64,000 nucleotides of DNA from Pseudomonadota bacterium (GCA_023451735.1 JAEXYH010000085.1:1-64000); one strand, 5' to 3'. Positions 16,448-26,311 are shown, counted from the first letter of the stretch. The notes: generated by a model not told the origin, from the sequence alone. Translations and numbers: made by a program.

Positions 16448-17596
16448 TCAGAGAGCCCTTTTATAGAGATCCAGGATGTCTGCATCGGTGGCTGCAATCG
16501 GGTTGCCCGGAGCGCAAGGATCTTTCTGTGCCTTCTGGACCCAAAGCGGGAAGTCATCTTCCGTCACGCCAAGTTCGGCAAAACCGCTCGGAATACCGAC
16601 CGTTGCCGACAGATCGCGGATCGCCTTGATCGCAGCCTTGGATGCGTCCTCAGTGCTCAGCCCCTTGATGTCGATGCCCATGGCTTCAGCGATACGAGCA
16701 AACCGCTCGACCGCGTGAGGACGGTTGAACTCCTCGACAAGCGGCATCAAAATGGCGTTGCATACGCCATGCGGCAGATCCTTCACTGCACCTGGCTGGT
16801 GAGCCATCGCATGCACGAGACCGAGACCGGCGCTATTGAAGGCGAGACCCGCAATGAATTGGCCGTAAGCCATCATTTCGCGAGCCTCGAGATCCTGGCC
16901 GTCTTTAACCGCGCGCGGCAGATAGGCCGAAATCAAGCGGATTGCTTCGAGAGCCGCATAGTCGGTCAGAACATGCGCACCCTTGGCGACATAGGCCTCG
17001 ATTGCATGGGTGAGAGCATCCATACCGGTAGCAGCCGTCGTTGCGGCTGGAATACCGGTCATCATGGCTGAATCGTTGACCGAAATATCCGGAATGATGT
17101 TGGCATCGATGATGACCATCTTCACCTGCGCCACCGGATCGGTAATGACGGCATTGGAGGTGACTTCGGCGGCGGTTCCCGCCGTCGTGTTGACGGCAAG
17201 CAGGAAGGTACCAGGCTTTGCCACCTTGCCGACGCCCTCATAGAGCGTAATCGGGCCTGGATTGGTTGACAGAATGCGCACGGCCTTGGCCGTATCGATC
17301 GGGCTGCCACCGCCAACACCGATAATGGCGTCGCACTTGTTGTCGACGAAGACCTTGTAGGCGGCTTCGACGATCGGAACGGTCGGATTGGGAACGACGC
17401 CATCATAAACGAAAGCTTCGATACCCTTGGCCTTCAGGCCTTCTAGAAGCGGTGCTACGAGGTCGAACTTCACAAGCGTCTGATCGGTGATAATAACCGG
17501 TCGTTTCAATCCACGTGCTGCGAGTTCGGCTGGAACCTCAGCGAGACTGCCGGCGCCGCTGATATTGATTTTCGGAAAACATAGTCGAAATGCCAT
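16448..17596 (-). CDS. fucO: Lactaldehyde reductase / 1,2-propanediol oxidoreductase (iron-dependent alcohol dehydrogenase)
   Basis: Group III iron-dependent alcohol dehydrogenase (382 aa, the same length as enteric FucO). It reduces L-lactaldehyde, the product of RhaD, to L-1,2-propanediol with NADH. NAD site: IIGVGGGSPIDTAKAV. Metal-binding residues lie in GMDALTHAIEAY (Asp and His), VHAMAHQPGA and DLPHGVCNAI. The start at 17596 (MAFRLCFPKI) is preceded by AGGAGGAAGAG and matches FucO; the open frame runs 42 codons further upstream but without family similarity. It is separated from the rha operon by the convergent regulator, so it has its own promoter. It could also act on other short diols or aldehydes. 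Confidence 0.92.
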   Translation of the reverse strand: MAFRLCFPKINISGAGSLAEVPAELAARGLKRPVIITDQTLVKFDLVAPLLEGLKAKGIEAFVYDGVVPNPTVPIVEAAYKVFVDNKCDAIIGVGGGSPIDTAKAVRILSTNPGPITLYEGVGKVAKPGTFLLAVNTTAGTAAEVTSNAVITDPVAQVKMVIIDANIIPDISVNDSAMMTGIPAATTAATGMDALTHAIEAYVAKGAHVLTDYAALEAIRLISAYLPRAVKDGQDLEAREMMAYGQFIAGLAFNSAGLGLVHAMAHQPGAVKDLPHGVCNAILMPLVEEFNRPHAVERFARIAEAMGIDIKGLSTEDASKAAIKAIRDLSATVGIPSGFAELGVTEDDFPLWVQKAQKDPCAPGNPIAATDADILDLYKRAL

Positions 17597-18189
17597 TTCG
17601 TTCTCTTCCTCCTGATCGGGACGCTGCCGCTTCGATGGATGGCGGCTCTCCCACTGGTTTAATATCGTTGATGGCGGCAACTTTAGTTGAGGCAACGCAA
17701 TCCGCCTTTGTGCTTCTGACATTGTTGCCGCTGGTATGGCCGAAAATCAGAGATTCACGTCGGAATCGAGCGGACCATGAAGGCGAGCTCCTGCACGCGG
17801 CAAAGTTGGCGCCCTCGGCCGCCAAACAGCGCTCGACTTTCCGAGCGCTGGTCTCTCCAGGGTATCGATAGGGTCATCATTCTGCGCAAACCAAGCTATT
17901 CGACGCGACCTCGTCTTGTCCGCGTCCCCACGGGTGCTCTTGTATGTCACGCAGCTCAGGAGATCTCGGCGGGCTTGGGGTTTCAGGGCGTCTATCCGAC
18001 CACCCAGGAAACTGCTGACCATCGTCAGGAAGTGGGCATGGAATGATCCGCGTTGCGGCAGCAGATTGCATCAATAGCCATACAAGCATCTGGTGCCGAC
18101 CTAAAAGAGAATGTCGGCTTTGCCGTCAGTCTGCTTTCCAGGCCGGTCAATAATGTCTCGAGAATCAGCTATTTGCCGCAGGCACGTCT
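17597..18189. other. 593-nt gene-free stretch upstream of fucO
   Basis: No convincing coding region was found; the open frames here have no recognisable composition or motif. The part next to 17600 must contain the fucO promoter on the - strand, and the far end is the downstream side of prc. A short dyad GGCAAC-TTTA-GTTGAGGC at about 17676-17694 could be an operator but is unsupported. Confidence 0.5.
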
Positions 18190-20289
18190 CTAAGGCTGCG
18201 TGCCGGCCTTTCGCACCGGCGCCAACAATGCCGCCTCGTCGGCGACAATGGCAGCAGCTTCGGTTCTCAAAACATCCTTTGCATTCTTGCGGGCATTCTC
18301 CAGAGCAAGATCAGCACTCAGGCTACGCTCATTTGCCTGCAGGCCGTCGTCCTCGCCACGAAGCAACCCGTCATCGTTTTGCGCGCGCGCCTTCAGGCGG
18401 CGTTCCAGGGCATCCATCTCCTTTCGACGCTCTGCCTCGTTCAGGGAGATGACGCGTTTTTCCCGCTGCGCCTTCAGCTCCGCAGCATCTTCAACGAAAC
18501 GCTGAAAGTCCGGATCATTTTTCACTCGGTCTTCGTGGCGGCTCAGTAATTGCGGCAGCAGAGCGGCTGTCTTCTTCGTCGCAACATATTTCGCTGGCTT
18601 GATCTTGTCCCAAGGCAGCGCATTGTCATAACTCGCCTCGCCGACAGTCTTCGGGTCGAGGAGACCCGGCAGACTGATGTCTGGCGTCACGCCACGGAGT
18701 TGTGTTGTCCCGCCATCAACACGGAAAAACTGGGCAATCGTCAGCTTCAACTGGCCGTATTTCGGCGTGCTGTTGCGTGTTGCCTGATCAAGGTCGATCA
18801 CGGTCTGCACCGTACCCTTACCGAAACTGGGTTCTCCGATGATCACCCCGCGACTGTAATCCTGTATCGCTGCCGCAAAAATCTCGGAAGCAGAGGCCGA
18901 GCCGCGATTGATCAGGACGCCAACCGGGCCAGTCCAGGCCGGCTTGGAGCGATCGTCGCTTTCCACCTCGACCCTGCCCGCCGCATCACGTTGTTGGACA
19001 ACCGGACCTTTTCCGACGAACAGGCCTGTCAGTTCGATTGCTTCGCTCAAAGAGCCGCCGCCGTTGTCCCGCAGATCGATCAGAACTCCATCGACCTTTT
19101 CCTGCTTCAGCTCTCCAAGGAGTTTGGCGACATCACGACTTGCGCTCCTGTAATCCTTGTCGCCTTTGCGTCGTGCTTCGAAGTCTTCATAGAACGCCGG
19201 CAGGGTTATCACGCCGATCTTGCGGGCAGCACCATTATCCTCGACGGGCAGGATAGTCTTCTTCGCGGCCTGCTTTTCGAGGCTGATCTTATCGCGCACA
19301 AGGCTTATTACCCTGTGACTTCCTTCTGCAGCAGTCTCGGCCGGCAGGATATCCAGCCGCACAACAGAAGCCTTCTCGCCACGGATCAGCTGGACAACTT
19401 CATCAAGACGAATGCCGACGACTTCTTTGACCGCACCATCCTTGCCCTGACCGACGCCGATAATCCGATCTCCCACCGCCAGTTGACCGGATAGCTGAGC
19501 CGGCCCGCCGGGTACGAGTTCCCGAATGGTGGTGTAACCATCACGTTCCTGCAGAACCGCGCCGATACCGACCAGCGAAAGCTTCATCGAAATGTCAAAA
19601 TCAGCCGAGGCGGCAGCGCCGAAATAGTCCGTATGCGGATCGACGGACGTCGTATAGGCAGCCATGAAGGACTGGAACACGTCATCACTCTTATAGGTGT
19701 AGACGCGCTGCTGGATGTTCTCATAGCGTTTGTCGAGCGTATTACGAATTGTTGCGTCCGCCTGACCTGCCAGTTTCAGCCGCAGCCAATCGCTCTTGAC
19801 GCTTTTGCGCCACAGGTCATGGATCTGCGCCTCCGATTGCGGCCAGGGCTCATCTTCTCTCAGGAGAGAATAGTTTTCTTGCGCGCTGAAGTCGAAGCCC
19901 TGTTTGAGCAGGCCTCGCGAAAAGACCATGCGATCAACAACGCGCTGCGAGTATACGTTGAATATCGAAAATGGGATTTTCAGGTCTTCGCTGATAATGG
20001 CATCGTCAATCCTGGTCTTGTTCACCATGAACTTGTCGATATCGGCCTGCAGGAAAAAGCCCCGATCCGGATCCAAGGCCTTTAGATATCGGTCCATGAT
20101 TTTTGCGGAGAGCGCATCGTCGAGCGGAACCGGCTTGTAGGCGTAGCGCTCGAGAAACTGAGCACTCAGGTTAGCGGCCTCTGCCTGGCTCTTTTGCGGC
20201 GCCAGAACTGGAGGCGTGCCGAGCTCCAAGGAATAGGCCGACGGTGCCAGAAGAAGAAACAGGCCAACGAAACCGTAACGAATGTGCAT
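18190..20289 (-). CDS. prc: Tail-specific protease, long (Prc) type
   Basis: Periplasmic S41 C-terminal-processing protease (699 aa). An N-terminal signal peptide (RYGFVGLFLLLAPSAYS) is followed by a long N-terminal helical domain, a PDZ domain at about 235-320 (VGIGAVLQERDGYTTIRELVPGGPA) and the protease core. The catalytic Ser466 lies in NRGSASASEIFAAA and Lys491 in SFGKGTVQ, 25 residues apart as in enteric Prc. Its size matches gamma-proteobacterial Prc (about 680 aa) rather than the about 440-aa CtpA usual in alpha-proteobacteria. It is a single gene between rhamnose and propionate genes, with no operon partner. Confidence 0.93.
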   Translation of the reverse strand: MHIRYGFVGLFLLLAPSAYSLELGTPPVLAPQKSQAEAANLSAQFLERYAYKPVPLDDALSAKIMDRYLKALDPDRGFFLQADIDKFMVNKTRIDDAIISEDLKIPFSIFNVYSQRVVDRMVFSRGLLKQGFDFSAQENYSLLREDEPWPQSEAQIHDLWRKSVKSDWLRLKLAGQADATIRNTLDKRYENIQQRVYTYKSDDVFQSFMAAYTTSVDPHTDYFGAAASADFDISMKLSLVGIGAVLQERDGYTTIRELVPGGPAQLSGQLAVGDRIIGVGQGKDGAVKEVVGIRLDEVVQLIRGEKASVVRLDILPAETAAEGSHRVISLVRDKISLEKQAAKKTILPVEDNGAARKIGVITLPAFYEDFEARRKGDKDYRSASRDVAKLLGELKQEKVDGVLIDLRDNGGGSLSEAIELTGLFVGKGPVVQQRDAAGRVEVESDDRSKPAWTGPVGVLINRGSASASEIFAAAIQDYSRGVIIGEPSFGKGTVQTVIDLDQATRNSTPKYGQLKLTIAQFFRVDGGTTQLRGVTPDISLPGLLDPKTVGEASYDNALPWDKIKPAKYVATKKTAALLPQLLSRHEDRVKNDPDFQRFVEDAAELKAQREKRVISLNEAERRKEMDALERRLKARAQNDDGLLRGEDDGLQANERSLSADLALENARKNAKDVLRTEAAAIVADEAALLAPVRKAGTQP

Positions 20290-20575
20290 TCAGCTTTAAT
20301 CCCAGGTGCAGTGTCGAGATAGTCAGGTGTTGCATCAACTGCACTGTTTTAGCAACCCAAGTCTGCGTGCAATAATTCGTGTCTGGCACCCCACATATTC
20401 GACATGATTGGCACCAGCGGCGGGCTGCGTGCATGCCGTGGCTTGCCTGATCGCCATGCTTTCCGGCGACCTTTGCGTTGCGTTTCAAAGTCGTACGACT
20501 CAAACCGGCCTTTCCCTCGGTCCAGTTTTGCTATTGTTATATATGCCTGCATTCGCACATTCTTTGGGAGGAAAT

Positions 20576-22108
20576 ATGCGCGCGGTTTTGAACGAGGTCG
20601 AAAAACGCCGCGCCGAGGCGAGGCTGGGCGGCGGCCTCAAGCGCATCCAGGCGCAGCATGCCAAGGGTAAGCTGACGGCGCGCGAGCGGATCGAAGTGTT
20701 GCTCGACGAAGGCTCGTTCGAAGAATTCGACATGTATGTCACACACCGTGCAGTCGACTTCGGCATGGCAGATCAAAAGGTCGCTGGAGATGGGGTCGTA
20801 ACCGGCTGGGGCACGATCAACGGCCGCCAGGTCTACGTCTTCTCCCAGGATTTCACCGTCCTAGGCGGATCACTATCCGAAACCCATGCGCAAAAGATCT
20901 GCAAGATCATGGACATGGCAGTGCGGGTCGGAGCCCCGGTGATCGGCCTCAATGATTCCGGCGGCGCGCGCATTCAGGAAGGCGTCGCCTCGCTTGCCGG
21001 TTACGCGGAGGTGTTTCGCCGCAATGCAGAGGCATCCGGCGTCATTCCGCAGATCTCGGTCATCATGGGGCCTTGCGCCGGTGGCGCCGTCTATTCACCA
21101 GCCATGACCGATTTCATCTTCATGGTGCGAGATTCATCCTACATGTTCGTTACCGGCCCCGATGTGGTGAAAACCGTGACGAACGAGATCGTGACTGCTG
21201 AAGAACTCGGCGGTGCCACAACCCACACGCAAAGATCATCCGTCGCAGATGCCGCCTTTGAAAACGATATCGAGGCACTGGAAGCGGTGCGCCAACTTTT
21301 CGATTTCCTGCCTCTCAACAACCGCGACAAAGTTCCGGTCAGGCCGTTTCACGACGATCCTTCACGAGTCGAGATGCGGCTCGATACACTCGTGCCCGAC
21401 AGTGCAACCAAACCCTACGACATGAAGGAGCTGATCACGGCGCTCGCCGATGAGGGAGATTTTTTTGAAATCCAGCAGGCCTTTGCGAAAAACATCATCA
21501 CCGGCTTCGTCCGTATCGAAGGTCAGACAATCGGCGTCGTTGCCAACCAGCCGATGGTCCTGGCCGGCTGCCTGGATATCGATTCCTCCCGCAAGGCGGC
21601 GCGGTTTGTCCGCTTCTGTGATGCCTTTTCCATCCCGATCCTGACACTGGTCGATGTGCCAGGTTTTCTGCCGGGCGTGGCGCAGGAATATGGCGGCGTC
21701 ATCAAGCATGGCGCCAAGCTGCTGTTTGCCTATTCGGAAGCGACCGTGCCGATGGTGACGCTGATCACCCGCAAGGCCTATGGTGGCGCCTACGACGTGA
21801 TGGCATCCAAACATATCGGGGCCGATATCAACTATGCCTGGCCGACCGCCGAGATCGCGGTGATGGGCGCCAAGGGCGCGACAGAGATTCTCTATCGCTC
21901 AGAACTTTCCGATCCCGACAAGATCGCCGCGCGTACACGTGAATACGAGGAGCGTTTCGCCAATCCTTTTGTTGCTGCAGAACGCGGTTTCATCGACGAG
22001 GTTATCATGCCGCATTCGTCCCGCCGCCGTATAGCCCGCGCCTTTGCCTCGCTACGCAACAAGCAGGTGACGACGCATTGGAAAAAACACGACACGATAC
22101 CTCTCTGA
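20576..22108 (+). CDS. pccB: Propionyl-CoA carboxylase, carboxyltransferase (beta) subunit
   Basis: Beta subunit (510 aa) that carboxylates propionyl-CoA to methylmalonyl-CoA using carboxybiotin. Motifs: VIGLNDSGGARIQEGVASLAGY, SVIMGPCAGGAVYSPAMTDF (first oxyanion hole), LVDVPGFLPGVAQEYGG and TRKAYGGAYDVMASKHIGAD (second). I chose the ATG at 20576 because it follows GGGAGGAAAT and gives the standard N-terminus (MRAVLNEVEKRRAEARLGGG). The open frame extends 56 codons upstream without family similarity. It is followed 12 nt later by pccA. Propionyl-CoA comes from Ile/Val and other catabolism, linking it to the 5' end of the window. Methylmalonyl-CoA mutase is not in the window. Confidence 0.95.
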   Translation: MRAVLNEVEKRRAEARLGGGLKRIQAQHAKGKLTARERIEVLLDEGSFEEFDMYVTHRAVDFGMADQKVAGDGVVTGWGTINGRQVYVFSQDFTVLGGSLSETHAQKICKIMDMAVRVGAPVIGLNDSGGARIQEGVASLAGYAEVFRRNAEASGVIPQISVIMGPCAGGAVYSPAMTDFIFMVRDSSYMFVTGPDVVKTVTNEIVTAEELGGATTHTQRSSVADAAFENDIEALEAVRQLFDFLPLNNRDKVPVRPFHDDPSRVEMRLDTLVPDSATKPYDMKELITALADEGDFFEIQQAFAKNIITGFVRIEGQTIGVVANQPMVLAGCLDIDSSRKAARFVRFCDAFSIPILTLVDVPGFLPGVAQEYGGVIKHGAKLLFAYSEATVPMVTLITRKAYGGAYDVMASKHIGADINYAWPTAEIAVMGAKGATEILYRSELSDPDKIAARTREYEERFANPFVAAERGFIDEVIMPHSSRRRIARAFASLRNKQVTTHWKKHDTIPL

Positions 22109-22120
22109 AGGCCCGCAAAC

Positions 22121-24139
22121 ATGTTCAAGAAAATCCTCATCGCCAATCGTGGTGAAATCGCCTGCCGGGTCATCAAGACAGCACAGAAAATGGGTATCGC
22201 AACGGTTGCCGTCTATTCGGATGCCGATGCGAATGCGCTGCATGTGTCGATGGCCGACGAAGCCGTGCATATCGGGCCCGCCCCCTCTAACCAGTCCTAT
22301 ATCGTCATCGACAAAATTCTCGATGCGATTGCCAGAACCGGCGCGGATGCCGTGCATCCCGGTTATGGCTTCTTGTCGGAGAATCCCGCGTTTGCCGCCG
22401 CACTGGAAAAGGCTGGCGTCACCTTTGTCGGTCCGCCGGTAAAGGCCATCGAGGCAATGGGCGACAAGATCACCTCGAAAAAAATCGCGGCAGAGGCCGG
22501 CGTCTCGACCGTGCCCGGCCATATGGGCCTGATCGAGGATGCCGACGAGGCGGCAAAGATCTCCTCCTCGATCGGCTATCCTGTGATGATCAAGGCGTCT
22601 GCCGGCGGCGGCGGCAAAGGCATGCGCATCGCCTGGAACGATGCAGAAGCACGCGAGGGGTTCCAGTCCTCTCGCAATGAGGCAAAAAACTCGTTTGGCG
22701 ACGATCGTATCTTCATCGAAAAATTCGTCGACCAGCCGCGCCATATCGAGATCCAGGTCCTTGGTGACCAGCATGGCAACACGCTTTATCTCGGCGAACG
22801 GGAATGCTCTATCCAGCGCCGAAACCAGAAGGTGATCGAGGAAGCCCCTTCACCTTTCCTGGATGAAGCCACCCGCAAGGTCATGGGAGAACAGGCGGTC
22901 GCACTCGCAAACGCCGTCGGCTATTTTTCCGCCGGCACGGTGGAATTCATCGTCGATGGCAACCGGAACTTCTACTTCCTCGAAATGAATACCCGCCTGC
23001 AGGTCGAGCATCCGGTGACTGAACTCGTCACCGGCATAGACCTTGTCGAGCAGATGATCCGTATCGCAGCTGGCGAAAAACTCTCCCTCGAGCAGAAGGA
23101 CGTATCGCTCAGGGGCTGGGCAATCGAAAGCCGGCTCTATGCTGAAGACCCCTATCGCAACTTCCTGCCCTCGATCGGCCGGCTTTCCCGCTATCGGCCC
23201 CCGGTGGAGGGGCTGCAGGACAGTGGCGCAATCATCCGCAACGATACCGGTGTCTTCGAGGGCGGCGAGATCTCGATGTATTACGATCCCATGATCGCCA
23301 AGCTGTGTACCTGGGCCGAAGACCGAATAGCCGCAATCGACGCCATGGGCACGGCGCTGGATGCGTTCGAGGTCGAGGGGATCGGTCACAATCTGCCCTT
23401 CCTTTCGGCCGTCATGGGACAGGATCGTTTTCGTTCCGGCAAATTGACTACCGCCTATATCGCGGAAGAGTTTCCGGACGGCTTTTCCGGCGTCCAACCC
23501 GATATTGGCGATGCACGAAAGCTTGCGGTCATCGCGGTTCTGGCCAATCAGGCGCTGGAGGAACGCGCCGCCTGGATTTCCGGCACATTGTCCAAACGAC
23601 GCCGCGCAGTAGCGAGAGATTGGGTTGTGACGCTCTCCATCGGAGGCCAACCTGCATTCGAAGGCCCGGTCACGCTCGACACGGCCGCCGACGGTGCCTT
23701 CGTGCGGTTCGACGACGGCGATCCTGTTGCCGCAGCAACCGGCTGGTTTCCGGGACAAAGCCTTGCAGACTTCCATGTCGGCGGAGAAAGCCTGATGGTG
23801 AAGGTCGATCGGGTAGGATCGGCCATTCGGCTGCGCTGGCACGGCATGGATGTTCTGGCGCGAGTACGCTCACCTCGGATCGCCGAGCTTGCGAAGCTGA
23901 TGCCTGTCAAGCTGCCGCCGGATACGTCGAAGATGCTGCTCTGCCCTATGCCCGGTGTCATTACCTCGATCGCCGTCGCCGCGGGCGATCAGGTAGAAGC
24001 CGGACAGACGCTCGCAACAGTCGAGGCGATGAAGATGGAAAACGTGCTCAAAGCCGAAAAACGGGGAATCGTCAAACGGGTCACCGCCACGCCCGGCCAA
24101 AGCCTTGCCGTGGACGAACTCATTCTCGAATTCGAATGA
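22121..24139 (+). CDS. pccA: Propionyl-CoA carboxylase, biotin carboxylase/carrier (alpha) subunit
   Basis: Alpha subunit (672 aa). The biotin carboxylase ATP-grasp domain (LIANRGEIACRVIKTAQKMG, KASAGGGGKGMRIA, FLEMNTRLQVEHPVTELVTG) is followed by the BT beta-barrel region around 500-600, which binds the beta subunit and is typical of propionyl-CoA carboxylase. The C-terminal carrier domain has the biotinylated K638 in EAMKMENVL. It is about 50 residues longer than the methylcrotonyl-CoA alpha subunit at 6.0 kb, consistent with the BT domain. It forms an operon with pccB. Confidence 0.95.
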   Translation: MFKKILIANRGEIACRVIKTAQKMGIATVAVYSDADANALHVSMADEAVHIGPAPSNQSYIVIDKILDAIARTGADAVHPGYGFLSENPAFAAALEKAGVTFVGPPVKAIEAMGDKITSKKIAAEAGVSTVPGHMGLIEDADEAAKISSSIGYPVMIKASAGGGGKGMRIAWNDAEAREGFQSSRNEAKNSFGDDRIFIEKFVDQPRHIEIQVLGDQHGNTLYLGERECSIQRRNQKVIEEAPSPFLDEATRKVMGEQAVALANAVGYFSAGTVEFIVDGNRNFYFLEMNTRLQVEHPVTELVTGIDLVEQMIRIAAGEKLSLEQKDVSLRGWAIESRLYAEDPYRNFLPSIGRLSRYRPPVEGLQDSGAIIRNDTGVFEGGEISMYYDPMIAKLCTWAEDRIAAIDAMGTALDAFEVEGIGHNLPFLSAVMGQDRFRSGKLTTAYIAEEFPDGFSGVQPDIGDARKLAVIAVLANQALEERAAWISGTLSKRRRAVARDWVVTLSIGGQPAFEGPVTLDTAADGAFVRFDDGDPVAAATGWFPGQSLADFHVGGESLMVKVDRVGSAIRLRWHGMDVLARVRSPRIAELAKLMPVKLPPDTSKMLLCPMPGVITSIAVAAGDQVEAGQTLATVEAMKMENVLKAEKRGIVKRVTATPGQSLAVDELILEFE

Positions 24140-24217
24140 TGACCACAAGCAAAACATTGCCAAGCCGATGGCGAGTCTGGGTTGAAGTGCCAATGACACG
24201 CAGAGGGACGATATCAG

Positions 24218-24742
24218 GTGACATCACCGCCAGTGATCATAACCGCTCACATCGAGCCCGATGATATCGAGCCCTTCGATCGCCTGAGACAGGACCACTT
24301 TCCTGCTGCCCGCAACTTTCTGAAGGCGCATGTCACGGTCTTTTATCATCTGCCCGGCCAGCGGCTCGCAGCCGTTCGCAAGCATGTGTCCGAGGCTCTT
24401 GCAACACGAACAGATTTCCCCGCAACCGTGAGCGGCCTACAGCATCTGGGGGCCGGAGTCGCATTCAAGATTGAAAGTCCGGAACTCCTAGAGTTGAGAG
24501 CTGATCTTGTTCGCCGCTTCGGCTCATGGCCAGGGCCTCAGGATCTTCAAAAATTCCGGCCGCATATAACCATCCAGAACAAGGTATCGCGGACGGATGC
24601 CGATCGGCTATTTTTCGAACTGAAATGCGTGTTCGAGCCTCGGCCCATCCGCGTTACCGGGCTCGATCTATGGAGCTATCTCGGGGGGCCATGGCGTCAT
24701 GAAGGTCTGCTAAAATTAGCGGGCCGCACCGGCCAGCGATAG
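24218..24742 (+). CDS. 2H phosphoesterase / 2'-5' RNA ligase family protein
   Basis: Small protein (174 aa) of the LigT/2H phosphoesterase superfamily, which hydrolyses or forms 2',3'-cyclic or 2'-5' phosphodiesters. The two signature motifs are H38-V-T40 (KAHVTVFYHLPG) and H116-I-T118 (FRPHITIQNKV). The start is a GTG at 24218 after CAGG; no better in-frame ATG precedes the first motif. It lies 78 nt after pccA on the same strand and may be read from the same transcript, but no functional link is obvious. The substrate is unknown. Confidence 0.8.
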   Translation: MTSPPVIITAHIEPDDIEPFDRLRQDHFPAARNFLKAHVTVFYHLPGQRLAAVRKHVSEALATRTDFPATVSGLQHLGAGVAFKIESPELLELRADLVRRFGSWPGPQDLQKFRPHITIQNKVSRTDADRLFFELKCVFEPRPIRVTGLDLWSYLGGPWRHEGLLKLAGRTGQR

Positions 24743-25159
24743 AAATGTCAGGATTACCGAAGAATGCCCGCGACTTGCCTCTTAGAACACGTTTTTGGCA
24801 TTTTGTAAAAAAGCTGAGTTTCCATCGGAACCCGTAGCCTTCCCAGGCATTAGGTCAGCGTTCGCTCTCTCATAGATAAGTGTGAAGTCCGATGTTTCAT
24901 CATATGCCCAGCGCCAGTGACCTTCTCAAGTTTGGTCATATCATGCTTACGGACTTCGGACCGTCATTCTCGATTCTGCTGTCGATTTTTGCAGTGGGAG
25001 CCTGGGCCTTAGGCTTGCAACTCGGAGGTACGCTACAAGAAATGCCGGACTATCGCGGCGGACTTTAGCGAAATGCAATCCTCAATCGCATCTGAATTTA
25101 TCGGATATCAGCGCTCAGCCGACCTGTGCCGAGCGCTGTGTTTCACTTGATAGCTATTT
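24743..25159. other. 417-nt gap between the 2H phosphoesterase and dgoD
   Basis: Apart from the possible 58-codon frame at 24892-25068, nothing is seen. The right end contains a GC-containing dyad (CAGCGCTCAGCC...GCCGAGCGCTG) at about 25110-25137 that could act as the dgoD terminator on the - strand. Confidence 0.4.
24892..25068 (+). CDS. Possible small membrane protein (58 aa)
   Basis: A short open frame starting ATGTTTCATCAT encodes one clear hydrophobic segment (about residues 25-45: SFSILLSIFAVGAWALG) with a short polar tail (QEMPDYRGGL). The upstream ribosome site is weak (GTGAAG). It is the only coding-like element in the gap between the 2H phosphoesterase and dgoD. The family is not recognised and it may be chance. 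Confidence 0.3.
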   Translation: MFHHMPSASDLLKFGHIMLTDFGPSFSILLSIFAVGAWALGLQLGGTLQEMPDYRGGL

Positions 25160-26311
25160 TCACCACTCGGCGAAGCTTCCATCTTCATGACGCCAGATCG
25201 GATTGCGCCAACGATGGCCTTCCTTGGCCCGTTCGATCACATAGGCCTCATCGACTTCAACGCCGAGGCCCGGACCTTGAGGGATGCTGACGAAACCGTC
25301 AGCGTAATGGAAGACTTCCTTGTTGGAGATATAATCGAGGATATCATTGCCTTGGTTATAGTGGATGCCGAGACTCTGCTCCTGGATGAAGGCGTTGTAG
25401 GAGATCGCATCGACCTGCAGGCAGGCAGCAAGCGCGATGGGACCAAGCGGGCAATGGGGCGCCAGCGCCACATCATAGGCTTCCGCCATGGCTGCGATTT
25501 TTCGGCATTCGGTGATACCGCCGGCATGGGAAAGATCCGGCTGGATAATGTCGACATACCCATCCGACAGAACCTGCTTGAAATCCCAGCGTGAGAACAG
25601 ACGCTCGCCGAGTGCGATCGGTGTCGAGCAATGATTGGCGATTTCCTTCAGGGTTTCGCGATTTTCCGAAAGCACCGGCTCCTCGATGAACATCAGCTTG
25701 TAAGGCTCGAGTTCCTTGGCGAGAACCTTTGCCATCGGCTTATGGACACGGCCGTGGAAATCCACGCCGATTCCGATATGGGGGCCGACAGCCTCGCGGA
25801 TGGTCGCAATCGTCTCGACGGCCTTTTCCACCTTCTCGTTGGTATCAACGATCTGCATTTCCTCGCAGCCGTTAAGCTTGATAGCCTTGAAACCGCGGGC
25901 AACCACGTCCTTGGCATTGCGTGCGACATCCGAAGGGCGATCGCCTCCGATCCAGGAATAAACCTTGATCCGATCCCTGAGCTGGCCACCGAGAAGCGAA
26001 TGTACGGGCTGGCCCAGCGCCTTGCCCTTGATATCCCAAAGCGCCTGGTCGATGCCGGCAAGCGCTGACATATGGACCGCCCCTCCCCTGTAGAAGCCAC
26101 CGCGATAGAGAACTGTCCAATGATCCTCGATCAGGAACGGGTCTTTGCCGATCAGGTAATCGGCCATTTCCTGCACGGCAGCCTCGACGGTAAGGGCCCT
26201 GCCTTCGACAACTGGCTCGCCCCAGCCTACGATCCCTTCGTCGGTTTCAATCTTCAAAAACAGCCAGCGCGGCGGCACGATATAGGTGGTCAGCTTTGTG
26301 ATCTTCATCAA
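25160..26311 (-). CDS. dgoD: D-galactonate dehydratase
   Basis: Enolase-superfamily acid-sugar dehydratase (383 aa) converting D-galactonate to 2-dehydro-3-deoxygalactonate. It matches enteric DgoD along its length: MKITKLTTYIVPPRWLFLKIETDEG, YRGGFYRGGAVHMSALAGIDQALWDIKGKALG, FKAIKLNGCEE, the metal ligands in GVDFHGRVH, FIEEPVL and ALGERLFSR, the catalytic His in LAPHCPLGPIALA, and the terminal WRNPIWRHEDGSFAEW. MM at the N-terminus leaves a one-codon ambiguity. The remaining DgoK/DgoA/DgoT functions are not in the window. Regulation is probably by the divergent GntR gene. Confidence 0.94.
   Translation of the reverse strand: MMKITKLTTYIVPPRWLFLKIETDEGIVGWGEPVVEGRALTVEAAVQEMADYLIGKDPFLIEDHWTVLYRGGFYRGGAVHMSALAGIDQALWDIKGKALGQPVHSLLGGQLRDRIKVYSWIGGDRPSDVARNAKDVVARGFKAIKLNGCEEMQIVDTNEKVEKAVETIATIREAVGPHIGIGVDFHGRVHKPMAKVLAKELEPYKLMFIEEPVLSENRETLKEIANHCSTPIALGERLFSRWDFKQVLSDGYVDIIQPDLSHAGGITECRKIAAMAEAYDVALAPHCPLGPIALAACLQVDAISYNAFIQEQSLGIHYNQGNDILDYISNKEVFHYADGFVSIPQGPGLGVEVDEAYVIERAKEGHRWRNPIWRHEDGSFAEW

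Noticed and set aside
22850..23842. A 330-codon - strand open frame
   Set aside because: It lies entirely opposite pccA, whose coding assignment is certain; its composition is that of a shadow.
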